A DNA stretch of 64,000 nucleotides from Paenibacillus mesophilus (GCF_005938385.1 NZ_VCRA01000034.1:1-64000); one strand, 5' to 3'. Counted from the stretch's first letter, positions 34,126 to 44,600 are shown. Numbers and translations are program-made. The notes: generated by a model not told the origin, from the letters alone.

Positions 34126-35763
34126 TTAACTGAGTTTCTTCCAGTCTGCCGGGGATGTAACGCCGACAGCCATATAAGACTCACCAGATACCAATGCTTG
34201 CTGCCCCACATAGAGCGGAGTGCTGGAAATGTTGTTGGTGAAGTTGACATCTCCCGGCTGGTTTGCAAACAGGAGATTGGAGTCTTTACTGATATTCATT
34301 GCGTTCCCACGGTTGCCGATGATTGTGTTGCTTGAACACCCGTCACTTGTCAAACAGCGTATTAATCCAGATAGCACTTGCTCCCGACCAATGTTGCCGT
34401 TAATCACACAGTCCGTGCAGTATCTCAAGTGCATACCGTATGATTCAATATCTTGCACATGATTTCCAATAACCGTACTGTGGGTTGCATATTGGAGGCG
34501 GATTCCTTCCTTCGTTAAAGCTACGGAATTATTAGTAATTTTTAAACCGCTTACGGGTGTCGACAGCGGACCTGTTATCAAAATGCCATACGAGCCCGAG
34601 CATTTGCTAAACGTATTTCCACTAACTTCAGTACCAGGTCCGGTGGTCATGCGAATGCCAGCATAACCGCCTCCCTCAATTGCACTATTCATTATCGTAT
34701 TGTTCAATATTTTGAATTCGCGGGCATTGTAACCATCTTGAGTATTCATCAGTATGCCATCTCTAAGGCAGTTTTCAGCCACGCATCCTTCTAAAAGTGT
34801 GCCATGACCGTTGTAACCCAAGCTATCGGGGGTGGCGCCGTTTCCCGTCAAAGTATATCCAACCACGCAATCTTTAACGAGGCAGTGGCTGACAATATGT
34901 TTTTGTCCTCTGACTTTAATCCCTCCACCGGCCGTTTGAATGACCGTTACGTGGTCGATTAGAATACCTTTGCCTGACGAAACATATACACCATTGTCCC
35001 ACATATTCTGGAAGAAACAGTCGGTTATATGATGGTCCGCTCCTTCCAGTCCAACCAGCACGCCCGATCCCATATCCTTGCCGCTCAATCCAATCACGCT
35101 ATTCCTTGCGCCGCCGCTTATGTGGCAGCAGGAGCAAAAATTAGCGCCTGCTTTTCCGATGTTCAGAAATCCTTGTATAAAGCAGTCGGACACACGGCAA
35201 TCTTGGCACGAAGAGAGAAGGAACGGGTAAGTCTTGTCGAGTACTTTGCATCCAGAAATAACGGCTTGGTTGCAACGGTCAAGTTGGATGAAGGCATTAA
35301 ACAGATTACTTGCGCCGGCAAAACTGTTGTAGGTTTCGGCACCTTGGCAATTTAAGCCGGTAATTGTAGAGCCATGTGCTTGTGAGAGCTTTAGAATGGG
35401 AACGCCTAAAACTGAGGCTTCCTTGACAATCGCTGCTCCGGTTGCAAAAATGTGGATTTCTTTTCCGATAACTGTTAGCTGTGAGGAGATTAAATACGTT
35501 CCTTGAGGGAAATAGACGGTTCCTCCAGATGTTGTAGCGTTCAAAGCACTTTGGATCGCCACTGTGTCATCGGTTGAGCCGTCTCCCGTCGCTCCGAAAT
35601 CGGTCACAACCTTCCACTCGAGTGGCAACGGCTTAGCGAAAGCAAGTTGGGTACCTGGTGAGAAGCGACCAACCAGCATGCCGGCTCCCGTCAAGCCCAT
35701 GGAGGCAATCAGTGCACGGCGGCTCAGTTTGCTTGTACTTTGAGATTCCTTTGCATTTGTCAT
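34126..35763 (-). CDS. Tat-type secreted right-handed beta-helix protein (pectate-lyase-3 superfamily)
   Basis: A 545-residue protein with a twin-arginine signal (SRRALIASMGLTGAGMLVG). The Pectate_lyase_3 start follows (VTDFGATGDGSTDDTVAIQ, then YFPQGTYLISS). Many parallel-helix coils full of N/G/C turns come next (VISGCKVLDKTY, ILIDHVTVIQTAGGGIKVRG, VSGNTFSKCSGSYGI, TDCVINGNIG). The size and signal match the beta-helix protein at 23.6 kb, but the sequence is clearly different. GGAG lies eight bases before the ATG. Function is probably binding or cutting of extracellular plant or microbial polysaccharide. It is divergent from the GH31-AraC regulator. Confidence 0.82.
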   Translation of the reverse strand: MTNAKESQSTSKLSRRALIASMGLTGAGMLVGRFSPGTQLAFAKPLPLEWKVVTDFGATGDGSTDDTVAIQSALNATTSGGTVYFPQGTYLISSQLTVIGKEIHIFATGAAIVKEASVLGVPILKLSQAHGSTITGLNCQGAETYNSFAGASNLFNAFIQLDRCNQAVISGCKVLDKTYPFLLSSCQDCRVSDCFIQGFLNIGKAGANFCSCCHISGGARNSVIGLSGKDMGSGVLVGLEGADHHITDCFFQNMWDNGVYVSSGKGILIDHVTVIQTAGGGIKVRGQKHIVSHCLVKDCVVGYTLTGNGATPDSLGYNGHGTLLEGCVAENCLRDGILMNTQDGYNAREFKILNNTIMNSAIEGGGYAGIRMTTGPGTEVSGNTFSKCSGSYGILITGPLSTPVSGLKITNNSVALTKEGIRLQYATHSTVIGNHVQDIESYGMHLRYCTDCVINGNIGREQVLSGLIRCLTSDGCSSNTIIGNRGNAMNISKDSNLLFANQPGDVNFTNNISSTPLYVGQQALVSGESYMAVGVTSPADWKKLS

Positions 35764-35855
35764 TGGGTTCACTCCGTTATAGTTTGCTATGTACAGTTTC
35801 AGTATAAGATTGCCTCTATAGAGAGGGTAGGGGACGGTTATGAGCATATCATATA

Positions 35856-35875
35856 CTTACATGACATAATGTAAG
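35856..35875. promoter_or_regulatory. Candidate operator: CTTACAT-N6-ATGTAAG
   Basis: A perfect 7-bp inverted repeat with spacer GACATA lies in the 200-base region between the divergent beta-helix gene and the GH31-AraC gene. It is a likely regulator-binding site. Inference from position and symmetry. Confidence 0.5.
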
Positions 35876-35883
35876 CGTTTTAT
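35869..35883. promoter_or_regulatory. Candidate cre (CcpA catabolite-repression) site
   Basis: ATGTAAGCGTTTTAT fits the Bacilli cre consensus WTGNAANCGNWNNCW except for one position (A for C near the end). It overlaps the right arm of the inverted repeat. Repression by preferred sugars would suit a carbohydrate-sensing gene. Confidence 0.45.
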
Positions 35884-35965
35884 GTATTCTGATGACAGTC
35901 CTTTCAACTAATGCTATGATGCTGGTGTGAAAGTAAGCTTCAGATCGTGAAGGGGAAGGTTATAG

Positions 35966-38884
35966 ATGGAGGAGACGAATGTGTGCATAGAGTTCGAATT
36001 AGAAACCGGGGGATGCCTACGGGTCGACGCCGTTGCTTCAGGCGTATTTCGGGTCCGGTTGGGTAAATCTGGAGTGTTTAAAGTATCGCCTTTAATCCGC
36101 TACGGTATTCTGAGTGACCGTTTAACAAAAAATGAGAGTAACGCAGTTGCAGTCGATAACACGAATATTGATTTATTGGAAAATGGAGTTGCAGTTTTGT
36201 CTGTTGATCAGCGGGATGGACGCCTGATATTGCGTGATGTCGATGGAAGGGAGCGGACGCGCAGTGACGCGCTGTCTCTCAACGAAAACACTGGTTTCGA
36301 CATTCAATTTGCTCTGAAAGACGAGGAGTTTCTATACGGTTTGGGAGATGTTTCTCGTGAGAGGATGCAGCACCGTGGATATACGGCGCATATGCGGATC
36401 GCAAATCTTGTATCTTACGCCCCGATACCCTATGTGATGAGCACCGGAGGATGGGCTTTGTTAATGAATACAACCATTGAACATACATTCGATTTGGGAT
36501 GTACGGTTCGTGATAGACTTCGTGTGACTGGGCCTGAACGGGAACTGGACTTCTATCTTTTTGTCGGAGACGGATTTGGCGACCTGCTTAACCGCTATAC
36601 GGATATTGTCGGAAAGCCGGCGTTGCTGCCCATATGGGCGTATGGTCTAACCTTCATTGCCCAAGAAGGGCTCAGTGCTCGAGAAGTGGTCGATGATGCA
36701 CTCCGGTTTCGGTCCGCCGGAATACCTTGTGATGTGATAGGTCTTGACGGAGGCTGGATGGAGCGAAGGTATGATCATAGCACACGAAAAACTTGGCATC
36801 CCGAACGGTTTTATATTCCAAAATCGTCGTCAAAAGGTCCGCACACGTTTATAGGGACTTTGAACAGCCACGGCTTCAAGCTCAGCTTTCTGTTGTACTG
36901 TGATTATGACCTTAGCGAATGGGAAGAATTCCGGATAAACGGCATTCCATACGAGCAAGAGCCTTCTGAGTCTTGGTACGAGCATTTGAAGCCATTTGTC
37001 GCTCAAGGTGTCTCCTCGATCAAGCTAATCCCGAGCAGGCAACTGCAGAAACATCCTGTTCGTAGTTGGGCAAACGGTATGACCGATGTGGAAATGCATA
37101 ATTTGTATCCGGTTCTATATGCAAAGCAAATGTATGAAGGGTATTCGGAACAAACAGACATGCGTCCCATGCTGTATACGATAGCCGGCTATACGGGCAT
37201 CCAGCAGTATGCGGGGACGTGGGCCGGATCTTCCCACAACGGTATAGAGGCGCTTGTGTCCATGTTGAATCACGGCATGAGTGGACACGCGAATACGACC
37301 AGCGACATGTACATTCATACGCTGGAGGGTATCCATTTCGGTTTTTTGCAGCCTTGGTCGCAAATTAACAGTTGGGCGTATTTCCGACATCCGGCTTTTC
37401 TGGAAGAAGAACTGCGAGAGTTGTTCAAAACGTACGCCCGTCTGCGTTACCGTCTCCTGCCTTATTTGTATACGGCAGCCCATGAGGCTTTTCAAACTGG
37501 TTTGCCGATCTTAAGGGCGATGCCGTTGCACTTCCCGCTCGATCCGGCGTGCCGCGACCTGCTTCATCAATATATGTTGGGACCGTCCTTGCTTGTCGCG
37601 GTCTACACCGAGCGCGTTTATTTACCGGAAGGGAGTTGGATCGATTATTGGACAGGGGAAGTGTACCAAGGTCCCCTGCAACTTGAGTATCGTCTACCGG
37701 AAGGAGCGGGCGGGCCGTTGTTTGTCCGCGCCGGAGCGATCATTCCCATGTGGCCCGATATGCAACATACCGGCGAGACGCCGGTAGAGCGCATCTGTCT
37801 TCACCTGTATCCGCACGGGGCAAGCTCGTTTGCGATGGCGGAGGATGATGGCGTCTCCTTCCGGTACAAGGAGGGGGAGGTCGCGGTCACCCGGTTTCAT
37901 TGCGAGGTGGTCCAGGGGGGCGTGCAGGTGCGGATTGAGCCTCGTTTCGGTCGTTATGAGGGGATGCCCGCCCGCCGCGGCTACGAATTGGTCATGCACG
38001 GTCAAGCAAAGCCGGCAAAGTTGCTCTTGAACGGGCAACGCCTGCCGGAACTGAACAAGCGCGACAAAACAAATACGAGTGCGGGTAACGGATGGCACTT
38101 CGATCGATTAAACGCGACTGTACGTGTACGAATTGAGGTCGCAGAAGAATCGGAATTGTGCGTGGAAGCCGTGTTTCGTCTTGAGACACCAGAGTCCGAA
38201 ACCGATATTGGCGTCGCGCCGTCAGGGGTTAGAAAAGGAAGAGGTAAGGCAGTCCCGGAAGCTGAAAAGCAACTGGAGATTGCACTACTAGCGGGGAGGC
38301 ATGCGGAAGCATTATCGGCGTTGGGCCAATGGTGGTCCAACGGCATGAGATTGGCCCGAACGGATGACGAATGGCGTATGCGACTACTTGAAGGTTGCCT
38401 GTTGCTGACTCGCCATGCAACACAAAACGGTTGGCAGGCGGCGGAGGTGTTCGGGGATGATTATAGCGCAATGTTTCAACTGCAAGCGGTCGCTTCGAGG
38501 GAGCGGGGCCTTCGGTTGCTGGAGACGTTCGCTGGGCATTTGTTACGTTATGTGCATCGGAAATCCGACTCTGCAAGCCATCCTCTCGTTCAGGAGATGA
38601 TGGGGATCGTGGACAGTGAGCTTGATCGACCACTCTCTCTGAACGATATTGCGTCGCGACTGCATGTTCATCCATCTCATCTGAGCCGTTTGTTCAAACG
38701 GGAAACCGGCCAGCCTTTTTCGGAATACGTATGGAAGCGCAAGATGGAGAGAGGCAAAGCGCTACTGGAAAGCGGGATGAAGGTGTATGAAGCCGCCGCG
38801 AAGACAGGTTTCAAGGACGTTAGTTACTTCTCCCGGGTGTTCCGCAAGTACTGGGGGGTTCCACCAGTGGAACTGCGCAGGTAA
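35966..38884 (+). CDS. GH31-like pseudo-glycosidase fused to an AraC DNA-binding domain
   Basis: A 972-residue cytoplasmic protein. Residues 1-720 follow the GH31 layout: an N-terminal beta-sandwich (FLYGLGDVSRERMQHRGYT), the TIM barrel from about 215 (LLPIWAYGLTFIAQEGLS, CDVIGLDGGWM) and distal beta domains (VYLPEGSWIDYWTGEVYQGP). GH31 enzymes have a nucleophile in FKxDxGE, but here the aligned block reads SIKLIPSRQ, with Ile355 in place of Asp. The acid/base Asp in WxGD is replaced in TWAGSSHNG (Ser422). Residues about 870-972 are an AraC double HTH (NDIASRLHVHPSHLSRLFKR, then GFKDVSYFSRVFRKYWGVPP). The likely role is a sugar-sensing transcription factor. It is divergent from a beta-helix gene, with a palindrome and cre-like site between them. 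Confidence 0.88.
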   Translation: MEETNVCIEFELETGGCLRVDAVASGVFRVRLGKSGVFKVSPLIRYGILSDRLTKNESNAVAVDNTNIDLLENGVAVLSVDQRDGRLILRDVDGRERTRSDALSLNENTGFDIQFALKDEEFLYGLGDVSRERMQHRGYTAHMRIANLVSYAPIPYVMSTGGWALLMNTTIEHTFDLGCTVRDRLRVTGPERELDFYLFVGDGFGDLLNRYTDIVGKPALLPIWAYGLTFIAQEGLSAREVVDDALRFRSAGIPCDVIGLDGGWMERRYDHSTRKTWHPERFYIPKSSSKGPHTFIGTLNSHGFKLSFLLYCDYDLSEWEEFRINGIPYEQEPSESWYEHLKPFVAQGVSSIKLIPSRQLQKHPVRSWANGMTDVEMHNLYPVLYAKQMYEGYSEQTDMRPMLYTIAGYTGIQQYAGTWAGSSHNGIEALVSMLNHGMSGHANTTSDMYIHTLEGIHFGFLQPWSQINSWAYFRHPAFLEEELRELFKTYARLRYRLLPYLYTAAHEAFQTGLPILRAMPLHFPLDPACRDLLHQYMLGPSLLVAVYTERVYLPEGSWIDYWTGEVYQGPLQLEYRLPEGAGGPLFVRAGAIIPMWPDMQHTGETPVERICLHLYPHGASSFAMAEDDGVSFRYKEGEVAVTRFHCEVVQGGVQVRIEPRFGRYEGMPARRGYELVMHGQAKPAKLLLNGQRLPELNKRDKTNTSAGNGWHFDRLNATVRVRIEVAEESELCVEAVFRLETPESETDIGVAPSGVRKGRGKAVPEAEKQLEIALLAGRHAEALSALGQWWSNGMRLARTDDEWRMRLLEGCLLLTRHATQNGWQAAEVFGDDYSAMFQLQAVASRERGLRLLETFAGHLLRYVHRKSDSASHPLVQEMMGIVDSELDRPLSLNDIASRLHVHPSHLSRLFKRETGQPFSEYVWKRKMERGKALLESGMKVYEAAAKTGFKDVSYFSRVFRKYWGVPPVELRR

Positions 38885-39067
38885 CCTGTCATCAAAATCC
38901 AGATTATTGCGCATTAGAGCATGAAAGTCCAAAATATGATCATCGACGTCATCTGCACCTGCTTTTTTTTGTCTGCTATGCTGTTCATGGCTGGACATAC
39001 GACGGTTAAAACGCTGCCTCCGTAGATCCTAGCCTCAAACGAATATTTTATGGCAGAGGTGAAAAGT

Positions 39068-40015
39068 GTGAAGGCTGAGCAGATTCGAAAGCCGTTGCGG
39101 ATCGGCATCATTGGGCTCGATACGTCCCATGTTTTGGCGTTTATGAAGTTGCTTCATGATGAGAGTGACCCTTGGCATATTCCCGGCGGACGCGTAACCG
39201 TGGCGTATCCAGGAGGCTCGCCCGATATTTCTTCAAGCATATCTAAAATCCGGCCTTATACTGAACAGTTAAGTCGCGAATATGGAGTCCGGATCACGGA
39301 AGATATCGAAGAAGTGGCCGTGGAAAGCGACGCGGTGCTGCTGCATTCAGTTGACGGACGTGTTCATTTACCGCAATTTCAGCGCATCGCGCGTTTTGCC
39401 AAGCCTGTATTTATCGACAAGCCGTTTGCAGTCTGTTCGGATGATGCACGCGAAATCATCCGGCTGGCAGAAGTTCACCAGGTTCCGCTTATGAGCGCAT
39501 CGTCGCTGCGCTACGCAAAAGCGCTCCGGGACGCAGTCGATCATTCGGACAAGAGTCCGGTTATTGGTGTGGACGCTTGCGGCCCCATGGCGCTGGAGCC
39601 GACGCAGCCGGGCTTGTTCTGGTACGGTATTCATGCTGTGGAGATGTTGTATGCTGTCATGGGTGAGGGCTGCATTCACGTGACTTCAGTCACCTCGGAG
39701 CATCACGATGTCGCCGTTGGATTATGGAAGGATGGTCGAATCGGTGTCGTACGAGGCAATCGCAAGGGCAACGGGACATTTGGTGTGACCCTTCATCGGG
39801 AAAAGGGGATTGAATGGATCTCTGCCCAGTCCGATCCTAAGCCGAAATATGCCAGTTTGCTGGAAGAAGTCCTGAATCTGTTTCGCACCGGAAAATCCCC
39901 CTTACCCGTTTCAGAGATGCTTGAAGTGATTTGCTTTATTGAAGCGGCCAACGAAAGTCGCAAGACTGGCCGAACCGTTTATGTGTCCCGGAATGAAGGA
40001 GGAGATACCCTATGA
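39068..40015 (+). CDS. Gfo/Idh/MocA-family oxidoreductase 1
   Basis: A 315-residue NAD(P)-dependent sugar or inositol dehydrogenase-like protein. The Rossmann start is RIGIIGLDTSHVLAF, where the usual GxGxxG is changed to GLDTSHV. The catalytic-strand motif is FIDKPFAV (DKP in place of EKP). The substrate is unknown. A GTG at 39068 with AGAGGTGA a few bases before it is a better start than the ATG at 39050, which has no signal. It overlaps the next oxidoreductase by 4 bases (ATGA), so they are translationally coupled. It follows the GH31-AraC gene and is probably part of the same sugar pathway. Confidence 0.85.
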   Translation: MKAEQIRKPLRIGIIGLDTSHVLAFMKLLHDESDPWHIPGGRVTVAYPGGSPDISSSISKIRPYTEQLSREYGVRITEDIEEVAVESDAVLLHSVDGRVHLPQFQRIARFAKPVFIDKPFAVCSDDAREIIRLAEVHQVPLMSASSLRYAKALRDAVDHSDKSPVIGVDACGPMALEPTQPGLFWYGIHAVEMLYAVMGEGCIHVTSVTSEHHDVAVGLWKDGRIGVVRGNRKGNGTFGVTLHREKGIEWISAQSDPKPKYASLLEEVLNLFRTGKSPLPVSEMLEVICFIEAANESRKTGRTVYVSRNEGGDTL

Positions 40016-41097
40016 GCGCCTCTGTATTGAAAGTGGGCATTATTGGCCAGGGAAGAAGCGGTCGGAACATTCATGCCGAGACGCTGCGAAAGCTAACGGA
40101 CCGATACGCGATCGTGGCTGTCTCCGATGAAGTCGAACAGCGGCGGCAGATGGCTGCAAGCGATTTCGGCTGTGCCGTCTACGCAGATTACCGCGAGATG
40201 ATGAATCGGAACGACTTGGATTTGATCGTGAATGCGACTCCGAGCCATCTCCACGTTCCAGTCTCGCTCGAATTACTTGAAGCTGGTTTTAATGTTCTAT
40301 GCGAGAAACCACTAGCCCGAAAGGCGGAGGCAGTGGACGCCCTAATAGCGGCCAGCCGCCGAACGGGGAAGTTGCTGACAGTGTTCCAGCAATGGCGATT
40401 CAATCCCATTTTTCTGGAAATCCGAAAATGTCTTGCCTCAGGAGTATTGGGACGTATTGTGCAGATAAGCCTGACTGTCAATCAATTTTCTCGCAGATGG
40501 GACTGGCAAACGCTAAAAACATATAACGGCGGCAATCTACTGAACACCGGCGCGCATTTCCTCGATCAGGCGCTGCAATTTGTCGATAGCGAGCCCTCCA
40601 CTATTCTATGTCAGATGGATAACGCTAATAGTTTCGGTGACGCCGAGGATTATTGCAAAGTGATTTTGACAGGGGAAAATATGCCTCTTGTCGACCTTGA
40701 AATTTCCAACTGTTGTACTTATCCTCGCTCAGACAACTATTTGATTCAAGGAACAAATGGAAGCCTGAAGGCGTCTCTTAGTGAGGTAGAGTGGAGGTTT
40801 TTCAGACCAGAGGAAGCCCCTCAGCAAGTCGTACAACATGCGCCGATGAGCGACGCCGACGGTAAGCCGCTTTATTGCCGAGAAGAACTAAAATGGTATG
40901 AGGGAGCATGGAAACGAGGGGAAGGAATTTCTTATCCCGCTCCCCAGATCGCCTTCTACGAAGCGCTGTACGATACGATGACGAATGGCAAGCAACTTGC
41001 TGTTACGCCAGAAAGCGTGAGATTGCAGATCCGAATAATGGAAGAATGTTTTCGCCAAAATGCCAAGTTTACTTACGAGGTTCCCGGAATGGTTTGA
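40012..41097 (+). CDS. Gfo/Idh/MocA-family oxidoreductase 2
   Basis: A 361-residue NAD(P)-dependent oxidoreductase with a typical Rossmann start (VGIIGQGRSGRNIHAE), the EKP motif (NVLCEKPLARKAEAV) and the C-terminal sheet domain (SGVLGRIVQISLTVNQF, GGNLLNTGAHFLDQAL, with His as probable active-site residue). GGAGGAGA precedes the ATG. It overlaps gene 1 by four bases. Such pairs often oxidise and reduce two carbons of one sugar. A good terminator follows about 120 bases after the stop. Confidence 0.9.
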   Translation: MSASVLKVGIIGQGRSGRNIHAETLRKLTDRYAIVAVSDEVEQRRQMAASDFGCAVYADYREMMNRNDLDLIVNATPSHLHVPVSLELLEAGFNVLCEKPLARKAEAVDALIAASRRTGKLLTVFQQWRFNPIFLEIRKCLASGVLGRIVQISLTVNQFSRRWDWQTLKTYNGGNLLNTGAHFLDQALQFVDSEPSTILCQMDNANSFGDAEDYCKVILTGENMPLVDLEISNCCTYPRSDNYLIQGTNGSLKASLSEVEWRFFRPEEAPQQVVQHAPMSDADGKPLYCREELKWYEGAWKRGEGISYPAPQIAFYEALYDTMTNGKQLAVTPESVRLQIRIMEECFRQNAKFTYEVPGMV

Positions 41098-41218
41098 TAT
41101 GTTTATCATCGTCCTCACATTCAAAAGCTGAATACGCTATGAGATAATCCTCCTCAGCAGCCAATCGAGGACGTTCAATCGAAGGTCTCGCCGCACTGGA
41201 GCAGGAAGGGCGTACACA

Positions 41219-41256
41219 GGAAGAAAAGGTCAGTTTGAAACTGAACCTTTTCTTCT
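41219..41256 (+). terminator. Intrinsic terminator after the oxidoreductase operon
   Basis: AGAAAAGGTCAGTTT and its near-complement CTGAACCTTTTCTT form a long stem followed by TTTTC. Confidence 0.85.
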
Positions 41257-41273
41257 TTTCAATTGACTTCTAA

Positions 41274-41408
41274 CCGGTAGAGATCTCGCGAAATAAGATT
41301 CACATCTACAAGAAAGCGCTTACTCCAAATCGATCCGCTATATCATTATTAGCCTTGGCAATGCTGCTCGACACAATTGGAGAAGTACTATTTTTTGTAA
41401 ATAGGTGA
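41274..41408 (+). pseudogene. C-terminal remnant of an XRE (Cro/CI)-type HTH protein
   Basis: The frame reads VEISRNKIHIYKKALTPNRS, then SLLALAMLLDTIGEVLFFVNR and a TGA. This matches the second half of small XRE repressors (VSRQTI, NPSL, ALALAxxLxTxxEELFF). A TAA lies just upstream at 41271-41273 and the N-terminal helices are gone. It is a relic between the oxidoreductases and the toxin locus. Confidence 0.5.
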
Positions 41409-41676
41409 AAAAGCAGACTATGTCTGTAGTTGGATTAAGAACAATAGGGATCAGACTAATGGAGGAAGGAGATCGTTGAATTGAAGCAGCGAAACGATGA
41501 CTGCAGTAAAGCTTAGTGAAAAAAGAATGTCGAAATATAGTTCGATATGAATTTGACGCATTTTTTTGTCGAAAGACCTTCCCGTCTGCGATGTCGATTA
41601 AGCGACTTTTGCCGCATTGTTGCGTGAAAACGATTCTGGTATTTTCCAGATATACGCAGCAGTTGGGAGGGATATG
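41409..41676. promoter_or_regulatory. Upstream region of the Tc toxin operon
   Basis: About 270 bases without a gene. TCGAA and TTCGA around 41530-41546 make a short inverted repeat. The toxin promoter must lie here, but no sure -35/-10 is visible. GGGAGG for the first toxin gene is at 41665-41670. Confidence 0.35.
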
Positions 41677-44600
41677 ATGTTCGAACGTAATCAGTCCGAC
41701 GGAAATGCCGCCGATCGGGGCCCAGGAATGGCCGCTCCGTCGATTTCGCTGCCGAAAGGCGGCGGAGCGATCCGAGGCATTGCCGAAAAGTTCGCCGCCA
41801 CCCCCATTACCGGCACCGGCTCCATGTCCATCCCCCTCGCTCTCAGCCCCGGTCGTTCCGGCTTCGGTCCCACGCTATCGCTATCCTATAATTCCGGCAG
41901 CGGCAACGGGCCGTACGGCTTCGGATGGACGCTCTCGATTCCCGCCATTTCCCGCAAAACGGACAAAGGACTGCCCCTCTACGAAGATGCGGAAGAATCC
42001 GATTTATACGTGTTGTCCGGCGCCGAAGATTTGGTGCCCTGTTTGCTGCCCGACGGAAGCACGGACGAGGAAGCGACGGCGGACGGCTATATGATCCGCC
42101 GTTACCGGCCGCGCATCGAAGGGCTGTTCGCCCGCATCGAACGTCTGTTTCACAGGGCGACCGGTACTATCCATTGGCGCGTCGTCACCCGCGACAACGT
42201 TACGACGATTTATGGCGATACGAGCGATAGCCGGGTCGCCGATCCGAGCGAGCCGAGCCATATATTCAGTTGGCTCGCAACCGCAAGCTGGGATTCGTTC
42301 GGCAACGCCGTCGTATACGAATATGCAGCGGAGAACGGGGAAAACGTCGACATGCAGCAAGCAGCCGAGCACAACCGAGTACGCTCGGCCAATCGCTATT
42401 TGAAGCGGGTGAAATACGGCAATAAAGTGTCCCGACTCATCCAGCCGGATATGACACTGCACGAATGGATGTTCGAAGCGGTGTTCGATTATGACGAAGG
42501 CCATCTGATCGATATCGATACGGCGCCCGCTGTTGATCCGCCACCGGGAAAGCCGCGCGCGGTCACTGCATCCGTATCGCCTGTTCGGAGCTGGTCCGCG
42601 CGTCCGGACCCGTTTTCCTTTTACCGCGCCGGTTTTGAAGTGCGCACGCATCGCCGTTGCCGCCGCGTTCTCATGTTTCACCGCTTCGACGAACTGGGCC
42701 CCGAACCTTGTCTCGTCCGCTCCACCGAATTCGAATACGCCGACTTCGATTATGCAGCGCCATCCGCTGTCGAAGCGGAAATCGCTCATCCAGGCAGCAC
42801 ACGCACCGCTTCGTTCCTTTGCGCCGTTACCGAATCGGGATATATACGCGACGGTGCAGAGGATACGCAGTATATGAGGCATTCGCTGCCTCCGCTCTCG
42901 TTCCGGTACAGCAAGCCGACCTTTAACGCGGACATTCGCGAATTGAACACGGAAAGCGGCGGAAGAGGAAGCAGCGAAGCTTTTGAAGGCGGCGCTTCTC
43001 TATGGGTTGACCTGAACGGGGAAGGAATACCGGGACTGTTGACGGAGCAAGCAGGCGCATGGCTGTACGAGCCCAACCTGGGAGGAGGCCGGCTCGGTCC
43101 GAGGCAAACGGTCGCCGCCATGCCCAATCTCGCCTATTTGGCCGGCGGCCGGCAGCAGTTGGCCGACATAACCGGCGACGGGAAACTGGACTTGGTGCTG
43201 TTGGACGGTCCGCACGCAGGTTTTTTTGAACGTGCGGGGGACGATTCGTGGCACCGTTTTCAGCCGTTCCGCCAATTGCCCAACATACCTTGGGACGAAC
43301 CGAATGTTACGTTTATCGATTTGGACGGCGACGGCCGAGCCGACGTGCTTTTTACCGAGCATGAGCTGTTCAGCTGGCATTCCATGCTAGCCGATGAAGG
43401 CTTCGGCCCGGCCCGGCAAGTCCAGCTGCCGTTCGACGAGGATCGCGGTCCGCGCCTTGTGCTGGCAGATGGCGTGCAGTCCATCTATTTGGCCGATATG
43501 TGCGGCGACGGTCTAAACGATTTTGTGCGGATTCGCAACGGCGAAGTTTGCTATTGGCCGAATTTGGGATACGGTCGGTTCGGAGCGAAAATCGTCATGG
43601 ACAATGCTCCTTGGTTCGATTATCCCGACCAATTCAATCAAAAACGAATTCGGCTTGCCGATTTGGACGGCTCCGGCGTCACCGATATCGTGTACATCGG
43701 ACGCGATGAGGTCAAGCTGTTTCTTAATCAATCGGGCAACCGTTGGAGCGGGCCTATCGGTTTAGGGCGTTTTCCTCTTCCGGACCGGCTGGATACGGTC
43801 GCGGCCGTCGATTTGCTCGGAAGCGGCACGTCTTGTCTCGTCTGGACGGCGTCCGTACCGGGAGAAGCGCGGCGTTCGATCCGCTACGTCGATTTGCTGG
43901 ACGGGAAGAAGCCGCACCTGCTCGTCGGCATCGTAAACAATACCGGCGGGGAAACGGATATCGCGTACGCGTCGTCGACGAAATTTTACTTGGCGGACAA
44001 GCTGGACGGAAACGGTTGGAAGACGAAACTGCCGTTTCCCGTACACGTAATCGAGCGCGTCGAAACCCGCGACCGGATCGTCGGCAGCCGCTTCGTCACC
44101 CGATACGCTTACCATCACGGCTATTACGACGGGGAGGAAGGGGAATTTCGCGGCTTCGGAATGGTCGAGCAGTGGGACACCGAGTCGTTTGCGGATGGTA
44201 CGGCCGCGGCAGAGAGCGGCAGCGGTGCAATGGAGCCGCCGCCTGAGCTGAACCAGCCACCGGTTATGACACGCACTTGGTTTCATACCGGCGCCTGTTT
44301 CGAACAAACCGGCGTCTTGCATCCGCTGCGCGATCAGTATTACTTGCAGAAGCCTCACACCGATGAACCCGTGATGCCGGAACATATGGACGTCACGGAA
44401 TGGCGGGAATGCGTCCGGACGCTGAAGGGGCTTGCGCTGCGCCAGGAAGTTTACAGCTTTGACGGGTCCGCACAGGAGCGGCATCCGTATTCCGTCAGCG
44501 AAAACCGCTACGAAGTGAAGCGGCTGCAGCGGCGGGGGAAGCAAATGCGGCATAACCATGCCGTGTTCATGACGGTCTCGCTGGAAATAGTATCTCTTTA

